Assembly: GCF_000613805.1 (NCBI RefSeq)
Contig: NZ_BAJR01000007.1
Span: 57,595-121,594 of the forward strand
Source: Phocaeicola paurosaccharolyticus JCM 15092
GTDB lineage: Bacteria; Bacteroidota; Bacteroidia; Bacteroidales; Bacteroidaceae
Direction of reading: 5' to 3'
Length of the DNA stretch: 64,000 nucleotides
The notes under the pieces are model-generated. The model worked only from the letters and a program-made list of their open reading frames with translations. It did no database searches and was not told the DNA's origin. Both the position numbers and the translations under genes were made by a program. Shown in pieces: positions 46,601 through 55,838 of this stretch; within the stretch, counting starts at the first letter, position 1, and every line of letters begins with the position of its first letter.

Positions 46601-47746
46601 TCCGCTTTTGTCAAAGCATACACTTGAAGCAGTTTTATTTGTAAGTGAGTTGAAATATAGATTAGGAGTATACTCATATGTATTGAATAGGGGAGCCTCT
46701 TGGCTGATGAAGTTTATTCCGCTTCCCCATCCGCCAATCCACATATTTCCGTATGAGTCCTGATATATACTTCTTATAGAGTTACCTGATAGTCCATAGT
46801 CATCATCCCCCTCTTTTATAAAGGTGAATCCTGCTTGTATCTGTGAGTTGAACAGATGCTGAGAGAGATCAAGAATTGCAATACCCCCAAGTTCCATCGC
46901 AATCCACAACTTATTATCCTCAGTCTGCCTTATTGAGTATATTCTATGAGAAAGATTACGATTACCATCATTTATAACCATGAAGTTTTCCTTCTGAGGA
47001 TTGTAAAGAGCTACTCCGTTTGATGTGCCAACCCAAATATTGCCAAGTCTGTCTTTATAGATACAGGTCACCTCATCATCAGGGATAGAGCTTGCATCAC
47101 CTTCAATATGACGGAAATTTTTAATTTGCTTGGTCTTTAAATTCAGGATAGAGAATCCATGACGTACATGTCCAATATATAGGTTACCATCTTTTCCATC
47201 AAAAGCGGTCCATATATTATTGCTTGGAAGTCCAGGCAAGGTGGTGGTGTTATAATGTGTAAACTTCTTGCTCTCCTTGTTGTAATAGTCTATACCTTTC
47301 CAATATGTGCATATCCATAGGTTACCATCCGACGATGGCATAATCTTGGTAATGTCATCGGTAATCAGGCTATTTGGATCTTTGGGATTCTTTCTATAGG
47401 TATAGAATTTGTTCTTTCCGTAGTCGTATGCATTTATACCTGCCCTTTGTGTTGCTATCCATAGTATAGAGTCAACGGGGTCATCCAACAAGCCATTCAG
47501 CTCGTTGCCCGAAAGAGAGATATTTTTTCCCTTCTCTTTATAGAAAGAACGGAAATTTATACCATCGAACATATTCAAGCCTTCCTCGGTGGCAAACCAC
47601 ATAAAACCGCGCTTGTCTTGCTCAATAGAGAGAACATGATTGTTTGATAATCCCTCCTTAATACCTAGGCTTTTTATCACATAATTCTGTGCTAAAAGAT
47701 TAAGTGGCAATATTACAAACAGTGAAAATATTAGCTTTTTCATCAT
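43679..47746 (-). CDS. Hybrid two-component system regulator (HTCS)
   Basis: A 1355-aa one-protein signalling system. Order: signal peptide; two seven-bladed beta-propellers of regulator-type repeats (about 25-700; for example GFMWFATEEGLNMFDG and NIWVGTSNGVALYNP); Y_Y_Y domain (about 700-770); transmembrane helix (about 785-805); HisKA with the phospho-His in YTNITHELRTPLTLI; HATPase (VVSDTGYGI, GTGIGLSLV); receiver domain with Asp in PDIIVSDIMMPIMDG and Lys in LLTAKDS; and a C-terminal AraC-type DNA-binding domain (EISVHVGFNNIFYFRQCF). HTCS proteins bind an oligosaccharide in the periplasm and activate the neighbouring PUL. The divergent PUL at 47.9-58.3 kb is its expected target. Confidence 0.95.
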   Translation of the reverse strand: MMKKLIFSLFVILPLNLLAQNYVIKSLGIKEGLSNNHVLSIEQDKRGFMWFATEEGLNMFDGINFRSFYKEKGKNISLSGNELNGLLDDPVDSILWIATQRAGINAYDYGKNKFYTYRKNPKDPNSLITDDITKIMPSSDGNLWICTYWKGIDYYNKESKKFTHYNTTTLPGLPSNNIWTAFDGKDGNLYIGHVRHGFSILNLKTKQIKNFRHIEGDASSIPDDEVTCIYKDRLGNIWVGTSNGVALYNPQKENFMVINDGNRNLSHRIYSIRQTEDNKLWIAMELGGIAILDLSQHLFNSQIQAGFTFIKEGDDDYGLSGNSIRSIYQDSYGNMWIGGWGSGINFISQEAPLFNTYEYTPNLYFNSLTNKTASSVCFDKSGQLWIGTDGGGINLFQNGRRKNVFKTNDYGSNNNNIQTSLCDSKGGLWFGLFYGGIRYFNTKTQKFEKISLNNNESNDADIRSFFEDKSGLIWVGTSQGIYVVNRDSKKMVKHYSLENNLVRSLYKDSKGRVWVGFFGDGMAVYSSDMKLIVSHNVDNNFPSNTVNTIFADSRSNIWVGTGEGLVKFENGSLKKYHVYNRESGLTNAHIFAITEDREKNIWISSNHGISCLIGGKNIIYNYGHRDDVPLGSFCRGSVAKDKENNIYFGSINGVCFFNPENVLKKRTSPKVLINTIEVAGVIESNENAQNEINIIGEKEVNLNYKQNSFTITFNIPNFALTNQVDYAYQLEGLSDNWYTINGSNSVTFRGLPPGDYKFSIKSRIHNQQWSDEISTLNIYIAPPIWLTIWAKIIYVILIGVFIFYLTTQYKDRLEVESLYKVEKKMREQEQELNNERLRFYTNITHELRTPLTLIIGPLEDLTHNKSLNSGDSQKINVIHKSAVKLLDLINQLLEFRKVETQNRHLCVEKKNIVPQIKDTCQKYISLNVKNEINIKCHIPNENITFYFDKEIIQTILDNLISNALKYTEKGLVTIGVELKENDSNSIVEIVVSDTGYGISEEALPHIFENYYQEKRNSMVSGTGIGLSLVKRLVETHEGEISVESTPNVGSTFRIKLPADNSYPNALHSEVEEGEEETIEEIMPEQDKSDKNILLIVEDNRQIAEYIAESFKDSYEIHIAQNGQQGRDEALKIIPDIIVSDIMMPIMDGNTMCKILKNDIRTSHIPIILLTAKDSLKDKEEGYQIGADSYLTKPFSSSLLRSRIENLLNSRNMLASYYKNNDINREEEVKEGEPEVTLSVLDNEFLQKLNGLIAENLASNKMDIAYLSDKMFMSSSTLYRKMKALTGLSTNEYIRKMKMKHARELLLEGRYNISEISVHVGFNNIFYFRQCFKEEFGATPSDYLKNAKKTTNRDID

Positions 47747-47928
47747 AGAGATAATGGGTTTATGTTTCAGTCACAAAAATATGCAAAATATGACTATAAA
47801 TCATGCAATGAATGATTTGTATACTTCAAATGAAAGATTTATTAATCGAATATTGACTTTTACCTTTCATATTTACAGCGAAAAATAAAATAAAGTAAAA
47901 TTATTGTTGAACAAAATCGTAATATTTT

Positions 47929-49419
47929 ATGAAAAAGCAATTCATGAATGTCTCTTTTTTGGCATTTCTGTCGATGGCTTTGAGTTTTTCGACTGTCAGT
48001 TGTAGCGATGATTCAAGCTATCCTGATGTTGATGGACAAGATCCAACGATGAAAATGGCAAGTGAGCATATTCAGACGGCTGCAGGCCGCTCTATTTCAT
48101 TAAAAGGTACATTGGAAGATAAAGATGGTATCGCATCTGTTAATCTGAAATGTGCAGATCTTAACCTTAATAAAACAATCGACTTGATTGAAATCTATGG
48201 AGAACCAAAAGTATCATATGATTTGGACTACAAATTCCAAATTCAAAAAGATGAAATTGGTGAATCTTTCACTGTAACAGTAACAACAACCGACGTTGGT
48301 GGACGTAGTGTTTCTCAAGACGTCTTAGTTACTATGGACGGTGACTTTGAAAGTCCTGTTTTCACAGTTGCACCAGGTAGCGAAGTAGCAGTACTTCTTA
48401 AATCTGAGACACGATTCGCTCTTACCTTGAACATATCAGATGACAGAGCTTTGGATTATGTAACAGTACAGATTCCTTCTATATCAGGTTACGAGCCAAA
48501 ACGTATCGAAGCAAATGGTCAGAAGAGTGTTGAATTCAAAGACAAAATTATTCTTCCAAGTGTATTGAAAGTATACGATATAGTAATGACTGCTTACGAT
48601 AAGAGCGGCAACTCTACTATAAAGACTACTACACTTACTGTTTCTGAACTACAGGACTTCTCTAAGATGTATCTTGCTGATGTTGCTACTGTAGAGGAAC
48701 TTAACAGTGACGTATTTGGCGTTCCTATGTTAATTAAACATACAGGAGCTTATGAATATGAGGCTGAGTACTACAACCAAAAGGCTGGTACAAACATCTT
48801 CTTTATTCCACAGAAGACTGACTTCGCACCTATCTGTTTCGGATTAGATCCAGAAGATAGCAACAGACTTACAGATGACCCTGAAACAGCTAAGCCTATA
48901 GTACTTTCTCAGGCAGGTGTATATTATAAGGTGAAATTCAACACAATGAATAGTACTTATAGTATAAGCACATTGTCAGTGGCAAATGCTATCGATCCTG
49001 CTCCACATGAATTCAACTCTATATCTTTGGATACATGGGATAATGGTGGTTCATGGTTACAGAAATTCTATTTCGGTTATATGACAAGCAACCCAAGAGA
49101 GGTGGCAACTTTTGTACAGGATCCAACTAATCCTCATCTATACTCTCTTCCAGATCCATTGGTACTTGAGGCAGGTCAAAAGATGAATTTTGTAATTCAT
49201 AACTGGCATTCAGATGGATGGTGGAACTACTGTACATGGCGTGTGGACAACTCAGATGCACCTGAAACATTTGACTATTACGGAAATAAAAAGAATCCGG
49301 CTTGGACTGAACCAAACGGAAAAGATAACTGGGCTAAGCCTGTTGTTCAGAAATCCGGTTCATATAAGTTATGGTTTGATGCTCACTTGGGCAGAGGTAA
49401 ACTTGTCCCTGTAAAATAA
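47929..49419 (+). CDS. PUL surface glycan-binding lipoprotein (SGBP-like)
   Basis: A 496-aa lipoprotein (lipobox STVSC, Cys about 26). The first 200 or so residues look like tandem Ig-like or cadherin-type beta domains (LEDKDGIASVNLKC; VTTTDVGGRSVSQDVLVTM; DIVMTAYDKSGNSTIKTTTL). The C-terminal half is a beta-rich region with many exposed aromatics (HNWHSDGWWNYCTWRV; GSYKLWFDAHLGRGKL). It lies immediately upstream of susC (14-nt gap) and opens the operon, a position often taken by accessory glycan-binding lipoproteins. Direct sugar binding is inferred; the protein belongs to no family I can name with certainty. Confidence 0.72.
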   Translation: MKKQFMNVSFLAFLSMALSFSTVSCSDDSSYPDVDGQDPTMKMASEHIQTAAGRSISLKGTLEDKDGIASVNLKCADLNLNKTIDLIEIYGEPKVSYDLDYKFQIQKDEIGESFTVTVTTTDVGGRSVSQDVLVTMDGDFESPVFTVAPGSEVAVLLKSETRFALTLNISDDRALDYVTVQIPSISGYEPKRIEANGQKSVEFKDKIILPSVLKVYDIVMTAYDKSGNSTIKTTTLTVSELQDFSKMYLADVATVEELNSDVFGVPMLIKHTGAYEYEAEYYNQKAGTNIFFIPQKTDFAPICFGLDPEDSNRLTDDPETAKPIVLSQAGVYYKVKFNTMNSTYSISTLSVANAIDPAPHEFNSISLDTWDNGGSWLQKFYFGYMTSNPREVATFVQDPTNPHLYSLPDPLVLEAGQKMNFVIHNWHSDGWWNYCTWRVDNSDAPETFDYYGNKKNPAWTEPNGKDNWAKPVVQKSGSYKLWFDAHLGRGKLVPVK

Positions 49420-49433
49420 AAAAGTAAAACATT

Positions 49434-52400
49434 ATGAGAAAGCAATTTATAATAAAGAGGGCTACTGCATTCTTGTTTTTCAGTATGCTATGTCTTATTT
49501 CCTTTGCCCAGTCGATAACTGGTACTATAAAAGATAATACCGGAGAAGCTATTATCGGTGCCAATGTAATGGTAAAGGGAACAACAAATGGAACTGTTAC
49601 TGATTTAGATGGTAATTTTTCTATTAATGGAGTGAAGGCTTCGGATATCTTGTCTATATCTTATATAGGTTATTTACCACAAAGTATAAAAGTAGGTAAT
49701 CAGAAGAATTTTCAGATAGTACTTGCAGCTGATACAAAAACTTTGGAAGAGGTTGTTGTAATTGGTTATGGTACTGTTAAAAAGAGCGACCTTACCAGTT
49801 CAATATCTACTGTTAAGTCAAAACAGATCACTGAAGTTACAACAGGTAATGCCATGGATGCTTTACAAGGTAAAGTAAATGGTGTTCAGGTAATGAGTGG
49901 TGGTGGTCCGGGTTCTGCTCCAAAGGTTTTGATTCGTGGTGTTACAACAGTAAACGGAAGTGACCCTCTATATGTTGTAGATGGTATGCCTGTTGGAACA
50001 AACATCAATTTCCTTAACAGCAATGATATTGAGTCTATGGAGGTATTGAAAGATGCTTCTGCTGCTGCAATTTATGGTACACGTGGTTCTAATGGTGTTA
50101 TCCTTATCACAACAAAGAAGGGTTCAGCAGGAACTACTCGCTTCACTTTCAGTGCAAACGCAGGTTTTCAGACAATAGGTAATCCAAATATGGCTGATGC
50201 AGCCGAATATGAAGAGGTGTTCAAAACACGTTATACAAATGATGGACGTACTCCTACATGGGATGGTACTGGTAAGACTACTAACCCTAATGGTACAGAC
50301 TGGTGGAATGAAACTGTAAACAAGACTGCTCTTGTTCAGAACTACTCTTTCGGTGTATCAGGTGGTAATGATAAGTTGATATACAATCTTAGCTTAGGTT
50401 ATTTCCGTAACAACTCACAGTTTGATGTAGGTTATTGGGATAAGATTAATGCAAGATTGAATACAGAATATACATTCAATAAATACGTTAAGTTAGGATT
50501 TGACATTGCTCCACGTGTTGAGTCTTGGGATAATACTCCAGGACAGTTCAGCAGTGCAATGTCTATGGATCCAACAACTCCAATCATGCGTCCGGAAGCA
50601 GAATGGGGAGATAATGAATACAGCAACTACCAACGTTCATACAACAACCAGACATGGAATCCGGTAGCATCTGTAGCACGTTCAAATGCACATAGCCGTG
50701 AGTATGGTGTTTTATTGAACCCATATGTTCAGGTTACTCCTATAAAGAATCTTACATTGCGTACTCAACTTGGTATCAATGCTCATATTCGTCGTTCAGA
50801 TAACTTTGTACCACAATTCGAGATCAATCAGCTCGAGAAATCTACTTATAGCAATGTATCACGTGGTATGACTGAGTGGTTAGACTGGAACTGGACAAAT
50901 ACTGCCAACTATATGACTACTTTTGCTGAGAAGCATAATATAAACCTTATGGCTGGTTTTACAGCAGAACGTTCCGCAACTTATGATGTTTATGCAGGTC
51001 GTGATGCAACTCCAAATAACTCTGATCAACTTCAGGAGGTTAGTGCAGGTACATTGAATCAGACATCTTCTGGTGGCACAAGCTACAACACTCTTCTTTC
51101 ATACATCGGTCGTGTAATGTATAACTATGATAATCGTTATTACCTTACAGCTTCTATTCGTATGGATGGTTCTTCTAAATTCCCTCAAGGAAATAAATAT
51201 GCTACATTCCCATCTGTATCTGCTGCTTGGCGTCTTACAAATGAACCATTCATGCAGAATCAGAAAGTTATAGACAACATGAAAGTTCGTGCTGGTTGGG
51301 GACGCGTAGGTAATCAGAGCATCAGCAACTCAGCTTATCTTACACTTGTAGGACAGTCGGATGCTGTATTCGGATCTTCTCCTGCACGTCTTACAGGTAC
51401 TACTATCTCATCTGTAGGTAACAGAAATCTTAAGTGGGAGACTGTAGAGGATTATAACTTCGGTATCGATATGTCATTCCTTGACTCACGTCTTGACGTT
51501 ACAATGGATGTTTATCAGAAGAAGTCTACAGACATGCTTTATCCAAAACAGAATATCCTTGCTTTAGGTTATCCAAACTGGAACAGCCAGGTAACAATGA
51601 ACATCGGTAGTATGAAGGCTACAGGATGGGAACTGGGCCTTGGATGGCATGACAAAATCGGTAAGAAGTTTGACTACAACGTAGGTGTAAACATGTCTGG
51701 CGTAAAGAATAAAGCCGTTAAATTATCGGGTGATGGTCCTATCAGTGTAGGTGACTTCAATGGTGACCAGATTATCCGTAACGAAGATGGTGGTCAGATC
51801 GGTCGTTTCTATGGATATATAGCTGATGGTCTTTTCCAGAATCTTGAAGAGGTTTATGCTCATACAGATGAGCATGGAAAAGTACTTCAGGCAAGTGCTC
51901 AGCCTGGTGATATCCGTTTCTTGGATCTTAACCATGATGGTTCTATCAATGAAAAAGATAAGAGATATATCGGTAACGCATATCCAGACTTAATGCTTGG
52001 TGTTAATCTTGGTATGAAATATATGAACTTTGATTTATCAGCAAACTTCTACGGAACATTTGGAAATGATATCTATAACAAGACAAAGACTCTTTATTCA
52101 GGTGCAAGCGGTAGCAATGTATATGCAGGAACACTTGCAGCAGCATGGCATGGCGAGGGAACAAGCAATGATATCCCACGTCTTACTGCTAACGATAATA
52201 ACCAGAACTATACACGTGTATCAAGTTTCTTCGTTGAAGATGGTTCATATATGCGTTGTAAACTTTTACAATTAGGTTATACAGTACCTAAGAGTTTTGT
52301 TGGTGGCGTTGATTTGCGTCTCTCTCTCTCTGCACAGAATTTGTTTACTATAACCGGATATTCAGGTATGGATCCAGAACGTCCTCAGTTGGGTAACAGT

Positions 52401-52478
52401 GTTCTTGATACAGGTATTGATAATACAGCATATCCAAACCCACGTACATTCTTGTTTGGTGTAGACTTTAAATTTTAA
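49434..52478 (+). CDS. SusC/RagA-family TonB-linked outer-membrane transporter
   Basis: A 1014-aa protein with signal peptide (to ISFAQ), carboxypeptidase-regulatory-like domain (about 26-100; AIIGANVMVKGTTNGTVTDL), the conserved TonB-box region LEEVVVIGYGTVKKSDLTSS, a plug (VLIRGVTTVNGSDPLYVVDG; AAAIYGTRGSNGVILITTKK) and a barrel ending in Phe (FLFGVDFKF). It imports oligosaccharides captured by its SusD partner, encoded 13 nt downstream. Full length with all family landmarks. Confidence 0.97.
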   Translation: MRKQFIIKRATAFLFFSMLCLISFAQSITGTIKDNTGEAIIGANVMVKGTTNGTVTDLDGNFSINGVKASDILSISYIGYLPQSIKVGNQKNFQIVLAADTKTLEEVVVIGYGTVKKSDLTSSISTVKSKQITEVTTGNAMDALQGKVNGVQVMSGGGPGSAPKVLIRGVTTVNGSDPLYVVDGMPVGTNINFLNSNDIESMEVLKDASAAAIYGTRGSNGVILITTKKGSAGTTRFTFSANAGFQTIGNPNMADAAEYEEVFKTRYTNDGRTPTWDGTGKTTNPNGTDWWNETVNKTALVQNYSFGVSGGNDKLIYNLSLGYFRNNSQFDVGYWDKINARLNTEYTFNKYVKLGFDIAPRVESWDNTPGQFSSAMSMDPTTPIMRPEAEWGDNEYSNYQRSYNNQTWNPVASVARSNAHSREYGVLLNPYVQVTPIKNLTLRTQLGINAHIRRSDNFVPQFEINQLEKSTYSNVSRGMTEWLDWNWTNTANYMTTFAEKHNINLMAGFTAERSATYDVYAGRDATPNNSDQLQEVSAGTLNQTSSGGTSYNTLLSYIGRVMYNYDNRYYLTASIRMDGSSKFPQGNKYATFPSVSAAWRLTNEPFMQNQKVIDNMKVRAGWGRVGNQSISNSAYLTLVGQSDAVFGSSPARLTGTTISSVGNRNLKWETVEDYNFGIDMSFLDSRLDVTMDVYQKKSTDMLYPKQNILALGYPNWNSQVTMNIGSMKATGWELGLGWHDKIGKKFDYNVGVNMSGVKNKAVKLSGDGPISVGDFNGDQIIRNEDGGQIGRFYGYIADGLFQNLEEVYAHTDEHGKVLQASAQPGDIRFLDLNHDGSINEKDKRYIGNAYPDLMLGVNLGMKYMNFDLSANFYGTFGNDIYNKTKTLYSGASGSNVYAGTLAAAWHGEGTSNDIPRLTANDNNQNYTRVSSFFVEDGSYMRCKLLQLGYTVPKSFVGGVDLRLSLSAQNLFTITGYSGMDPERPQLGNSVLDTGIDNTAYPNPRTFLFGVDFKF

Positions 52479-52490
52479 CACATTGAAGTT

Positions 52491-54122
52491 ATGAAAAAGA
52501 TATTAACTATAATGGCTCTAGGAGCTACAGTCCTATTCTCTTCTTCATGTTCAGACTTCCTTACAGAGGATGTACGAGGTCAGGAGAATTTGGATACATA
52601 TTTCTCTGGTGAGGCTGAAGCAGAGTCTTTCCTTACCGGATGCTACAATGCTATTACTTATCATGGATGGTGGCAGATTGAGAATTTCTGGTTGCTTACA
52701 GATATGTGTAGCGATGACTCATGGATGGGTAACACTACTCAGGACCAGAGCGGATATATCTCTTTGGCACACTATCAAGGTGTGGGACAGAGTAATGGTA
52801 CTATCTCTAACTTTTGGCAGTATCGCTATAAAGGAATCTTGAGATGTAACATTGCTATCGAGAGAATTCCTGAAGCAAACATAGCAGACGCAAATAAGAA
52901 AGAACGTCTTATCGCTGAGGCTAAGTTCTTGCGTGCATATTTCTATTTCGAGTTAGTTAAGAACTTTGGTGGAGTACCTATCATAGATGGTTTCCTACTA
53001 CCGGAAGAAGTTGAGGGTATACAACGCTCTTCTGTAGAAGATGTTTATAAACTAATAGAACAGGATCTTACTGATGCTGCAGCTGTTCTTCCACAGCGTA
53101 GTAAGTATGCAGCTAATGAGATGGGACGTGCTACTCGTGGTGCTGCTCTCGGACTTTTAGGAAAAGCTCAGCTTTACCAGGGGAAATGGGCAGATGCTAA
53201 AACTACTCTAGGTACTGTCATCACTGAAGGCGAATACGCTCTTATGCCTGAATTCGGACAGGTATGCAATATAGATTTCGAGAACAATAAGGAATCACTT
53301 TTCGAGGTACAGAATATGTATGATGCTACATACGACCTTGGTGGAAGTATGACTATCGTAGCAGGTAACCGCTCAGGTGGTGACCAGGATGGATGGGCTT
53401 GGGGGCTTCCTTCTGCAAACCTTGAGAATGCATTTGTTCAAGCAGGAGATAAGGAACGTTTGAGATGGACAATCATTAAGAATGGTGACACAGAAATTGC
53501 AGGTGAACCTGACTTTGCTGAACTTGTTAAGAAACAGGGTGATCAGAATGGTGATGGCACATACTGCGTTGATCCAGCAAAACATAAATCTGCAAGAATA
53601 AATCGCAAGCTTTATATACCATTGGCTAAGAGACCTGAGAAATATGATCAGCCAAAGGTTCCATTGAACTACATTATACTAAGATACGCTGATGTTCTAC
53701 TTATGTATGCTGAAGCATGTAATGAGACTACAGATGATGGGAATGCACGTTTAGCTTTAAACCAAGTTCGTGCACGTGTAAACCTTGCAGCTGTAACATC
53801 TAGTGGTAATGCTCTTCGTAAAGCAATACGTGCTGAACGCCGTCTTGAACTTGCCGGTGAAAATCAGCGTCTATATGATATACGTCGTTGGACAGACGAT
53901 AATGGTAAAAAGGTTATCTGTAATCTGATGGGCCCTGATGGCTCTTTTGTAAAATGGAATACAAACGAGGCTACAGCCGATCCATATGAATGGGAAAATC
54001 AGAAAGAGGCAAGTAATAAGGGTGCTACATTCGTAGAGAGCCGTGACCTTATTTTCCCTATTCCATTGTATGAAATTACAATGTCAAATGGTTCTATAGA
54101 ACAGAATCCAGGTTGGAATTAG
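52491..54122 (+). CDS. SusD/RagB-family glycan-binding lipoprotein
   Basis: A 543-aa lipoprotein (lipobox FSSSC, Cys about 20). The N-terminal SusD motif FLTEDVRGQENLDTYF, the TPR helices (IAEAKFLRAYFYFELVKNFG) and the C-terminal family signature (LRYADVLLMYAEACNE; AIRAERRLELAGENQRLYDI; FPIPLYEI) are all present. It caps the SusC barrel and binds the glycan at the surface. It ends before a hairpin with a T-run, which may lower expression of the downstream enzymes. Confidence 0.97.
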   Translation: MKKILTIMALGATVLFSSSCSDFLTEDVRGQENLDTYFSGEAEAESFLTGCYNAITYHGWWQIENFWLLTDMCSDDSWMGNTTQDQSGYISLAHYQGVGQSNGTISNFWQYRYKGILRCNIAIERIPEANIADANKKERLIAEAKFLRAYFYFELVKNFGGVPIIDGFLLPEEVEGIQRSSVEDVYKLIEQDLTDAAAVLPQRSKYAANEMGRATRGAALGLLGKAQLYQGKWADAKTTLGTVITEGEYALMPEFGQVCNIDFENNKESLFEVQNMYDATYDLGGSMTIVAGNRSGGDQDGWAWGLPSANLENAFVQAGDKERLRWTIIKNGDTEIAGEPDFAELVKKQGDQNGDGTYCVDPAKHKSARINRKLYIPLAKRPEKYDQPKVPLNYIILRYADVLLMYAEACNETTDDGNARLALNQVRARVNLAAVTSSGNALRKAIRAERRLELAGENQRLYDIRRWTDDNGKKVICNLMGPDGSFVKWNTNEATADPYEWENQKEASNKGATFVESRDLIFPIPLYEITMSNGSIEQNPGWN

Positions 54123-54162
54123 TTTTTGTATTAGTTTAGGTGTTAGTTTTTATTAACTAAAA

Positions 54163-54228
54163 AGAGAGTGTGCCTAGAGTGGTCATTTATATGTGATTTT
54201 ATGTCTAGGTACACTTTCTATTTTTTTT
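54163..54228 (+). terminator. Intra-operon terminator/attenuator between susD and GH30
   Basis: A 16-bp stem with wobble pairs (54163-54178 with 54204-54219) is followed by a run of eight or nine T. It sits between susD and the hydrolase genes and would let only part of the transcription pass into them. Confidence 0.75.
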
Positions 54229-54232
54229 GCTT

Positions 54233-55834
54233 ATGAAATCAATAAAAAATACAAGTATTTTACTTCTCTTTGCACTGATAGGTTGTAGCAGCGGGTCGGA
54301 TAATGATGTTGTTCCAACAACTCCAGATGAACCAACAACTACAAGTGTTGAGAAATCCGTTACATTCAATGTAGGAAAGACTTTTCAGACTATATCAGGT
54401 TTCGGGGCTTCCGACTGCTGGTCACCGGCATATGTTGGTAAGTCATGGACAACAAAACGTGATGGCATCAGTGAATTGCTATTTTCTTCAAATATTGTCA
54501 ATGGACAACCTAAAGGTATCGGATTGTCTATGTGGCGTGTTAATCTGGGTGGTGGAAGTGCTGAACAGGGAGATGCAAGTGGCTTAGAGGATAAGTCACG
54601 TAGAGCTGAATCTTATCTTACAAGTACAGGTACATTAGACTGGAATAAATGTGAAGGACAACGTTACTTTATGAGACGCGCAAAAGAGTTTGGATGCCCT
54701 AGTTTCGTGCTCTTCAGCAATACTCCTCTTGTTCAATATACATTCAACAATAAAGGTTTCTCTGCCATGGGTGGAGTATCTAATTTGAAGAGTGAACATT
54801 ATGGAGACTATGCAAAATATATGGCTCAGGTGGCTCAATATTTTATGTCCGAAGGTTATCCTGTAACAGATATCTCTCCGGTTAATGAACCACAGTACAA
54901 CTGGGCTAGTGGTCAGGAGGGTAGTGGATGGACCAACGATGAGGTTGCTCGTCTTGCTCGTGAACTCGATGGTCAGCTTACAGCCAATAACCTCTCAACA
55001 AAAATATTACTTGGAGAATCTGGTGATTGGGAATATCTTTATAAAGTTAAGAGTGATGCAAACCGTAGTAATGTACTATCAGCTTTCTTCACGCAGGGAT
55101 CATCTGCTTATGTCGGTGATTTAGTTCACCTTCCTAAGCGTATCTGCGGTCATAGTTACTGGACTGATGGTACATGGAGTGGTATGCAGACTACACGCCA
55201 GAATTTGGCTAATGCCGCAACACAATATGGAGTAGAAGTTTGGCAAAGTGAGTGGAGTATGTTAGGTGATGGCTACAGCTCTGCTGAGTTTGTCGGATTT
55301 GATAAGGCAAGCGAGATGGATATTGCTTTATACATGACAAAAGTTATACATAATGACCTTACTGTTGGAGGTGTGACCTCTTGGTCATATTGGACATCAA
55401 TGGACGTTTCACGTTGGGGACATAAGAACAGATTCCTGCTTATCTCTTTAGTACCTAAAGGTGGAGAGTATGGTGACATAGAGCAGGAGGGTACTTACTC
55501 AGCAACTCCAACATTATGGGCATTAGGTAACTATAGTCTTTTTGTACGTCCTGGATTTAAGAGAATAGAGACATCTTTGAGCGAATCTCGTAGTTTCTTT
55601 GGATCAGCATATATCAGTCCTGATGGAAGTCAGGTTGTTGCTGTTTTCTCAAACCTTTCGGATAAAGGTGTTCGCCTAAAAGAGGTACATACCGGATGGA
55701 GCGGTGAGCCAAAGTCAATAAAGACTTATACTACAACAAAAGATAAATCACTGCTCGAAGCTACAGTAGCTTCAGGCAATCAGGTTATAATAGAGGCAAA
55801 TAGTGTAACAACAGTTGTTTATAATCTAAAATAA
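54233..55834 (+). CDS. Glycoside hydrolase family 30, possibly endo-beta-1,6-galactanase type
   Basis: A 533-aa lipoprotein (lipobox ALIGC). I chose the ATG at 54233 (MKSIKNT) over the TTG-initiated frame at 54227. The GH30 start motif is FQTISGFGASDCWSP. The acid/base Glu is in ISPVNEPQYNW and the nucleophile Glu in VWQSEWSMLGDGYS; a C-terminal beta-domain completes the fold. Family GH30 includes beta-1,6-galactanases, beta-1,6-glucanases, and glucuronoxylanases. The pairing with a GH2 galactosidase-type enzyme, and GH115 and GH43 nearby, suggests beta-1,6-galactan of arabinogalactan as one possible substrate. Being a lipoprotein encoded with SusCD, it may act at the cell surface. Confidence 0.85.
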   Translation: MKSIKNTSILLLFALIGCSSGSDNDVVPTTPDEPTTTSVEKSVTFNVGKTFQTISGFGASDCWSPAYVGKSWTTKRDGISELLFSSNIVNGQPKGIGLSMWRVNLGGGSAEQGDASGLEDKSRRAESYLTSTGTLDWNKCEGQRYFMRRAKEFGCPSFVLFSNTPLVQYTFNNKGFSAMGGVSNLKSEHYGDYAKYMAQVAQYFMSEGYPVTDISPVNEPQYNWASGQEGSGWTNDEVARLARELDGQLTANNLSTKILLGESGDWEYLYKVKSDANRSNVLSAFFTQGSSAYVGDLVHLPKRICGHSYWTDGTWSGMQTTRQNLANAATQYGVEVWQSEWSMLGDGYSSAEFVGFDKASEMDIALYMTKVIHNDLTVGGVTSWSYWTSMDVSRWGHKNRFLLISLVPKGGEYGDIEQEGTYSATPTLWALGNYSLFVRPGFKRIETSLSESRSFFGSAYISPDGSQVVAVFSNLSDKGVRLKEVHTGWSGEPKSIKTYTTTKDKSLLEATVASGNQVIIEANSVTTVVYNLK

Positions 55835-55838
55835 GGAT

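Noticed and set aside
49434..52478. Assignment of a named substrate (such as starch or levan) to the SusC/SusD pair
   Set aside because: SusC/SusD sequences alone do not reveal the glycan, and the neighbouring GH families allow more than one answer.
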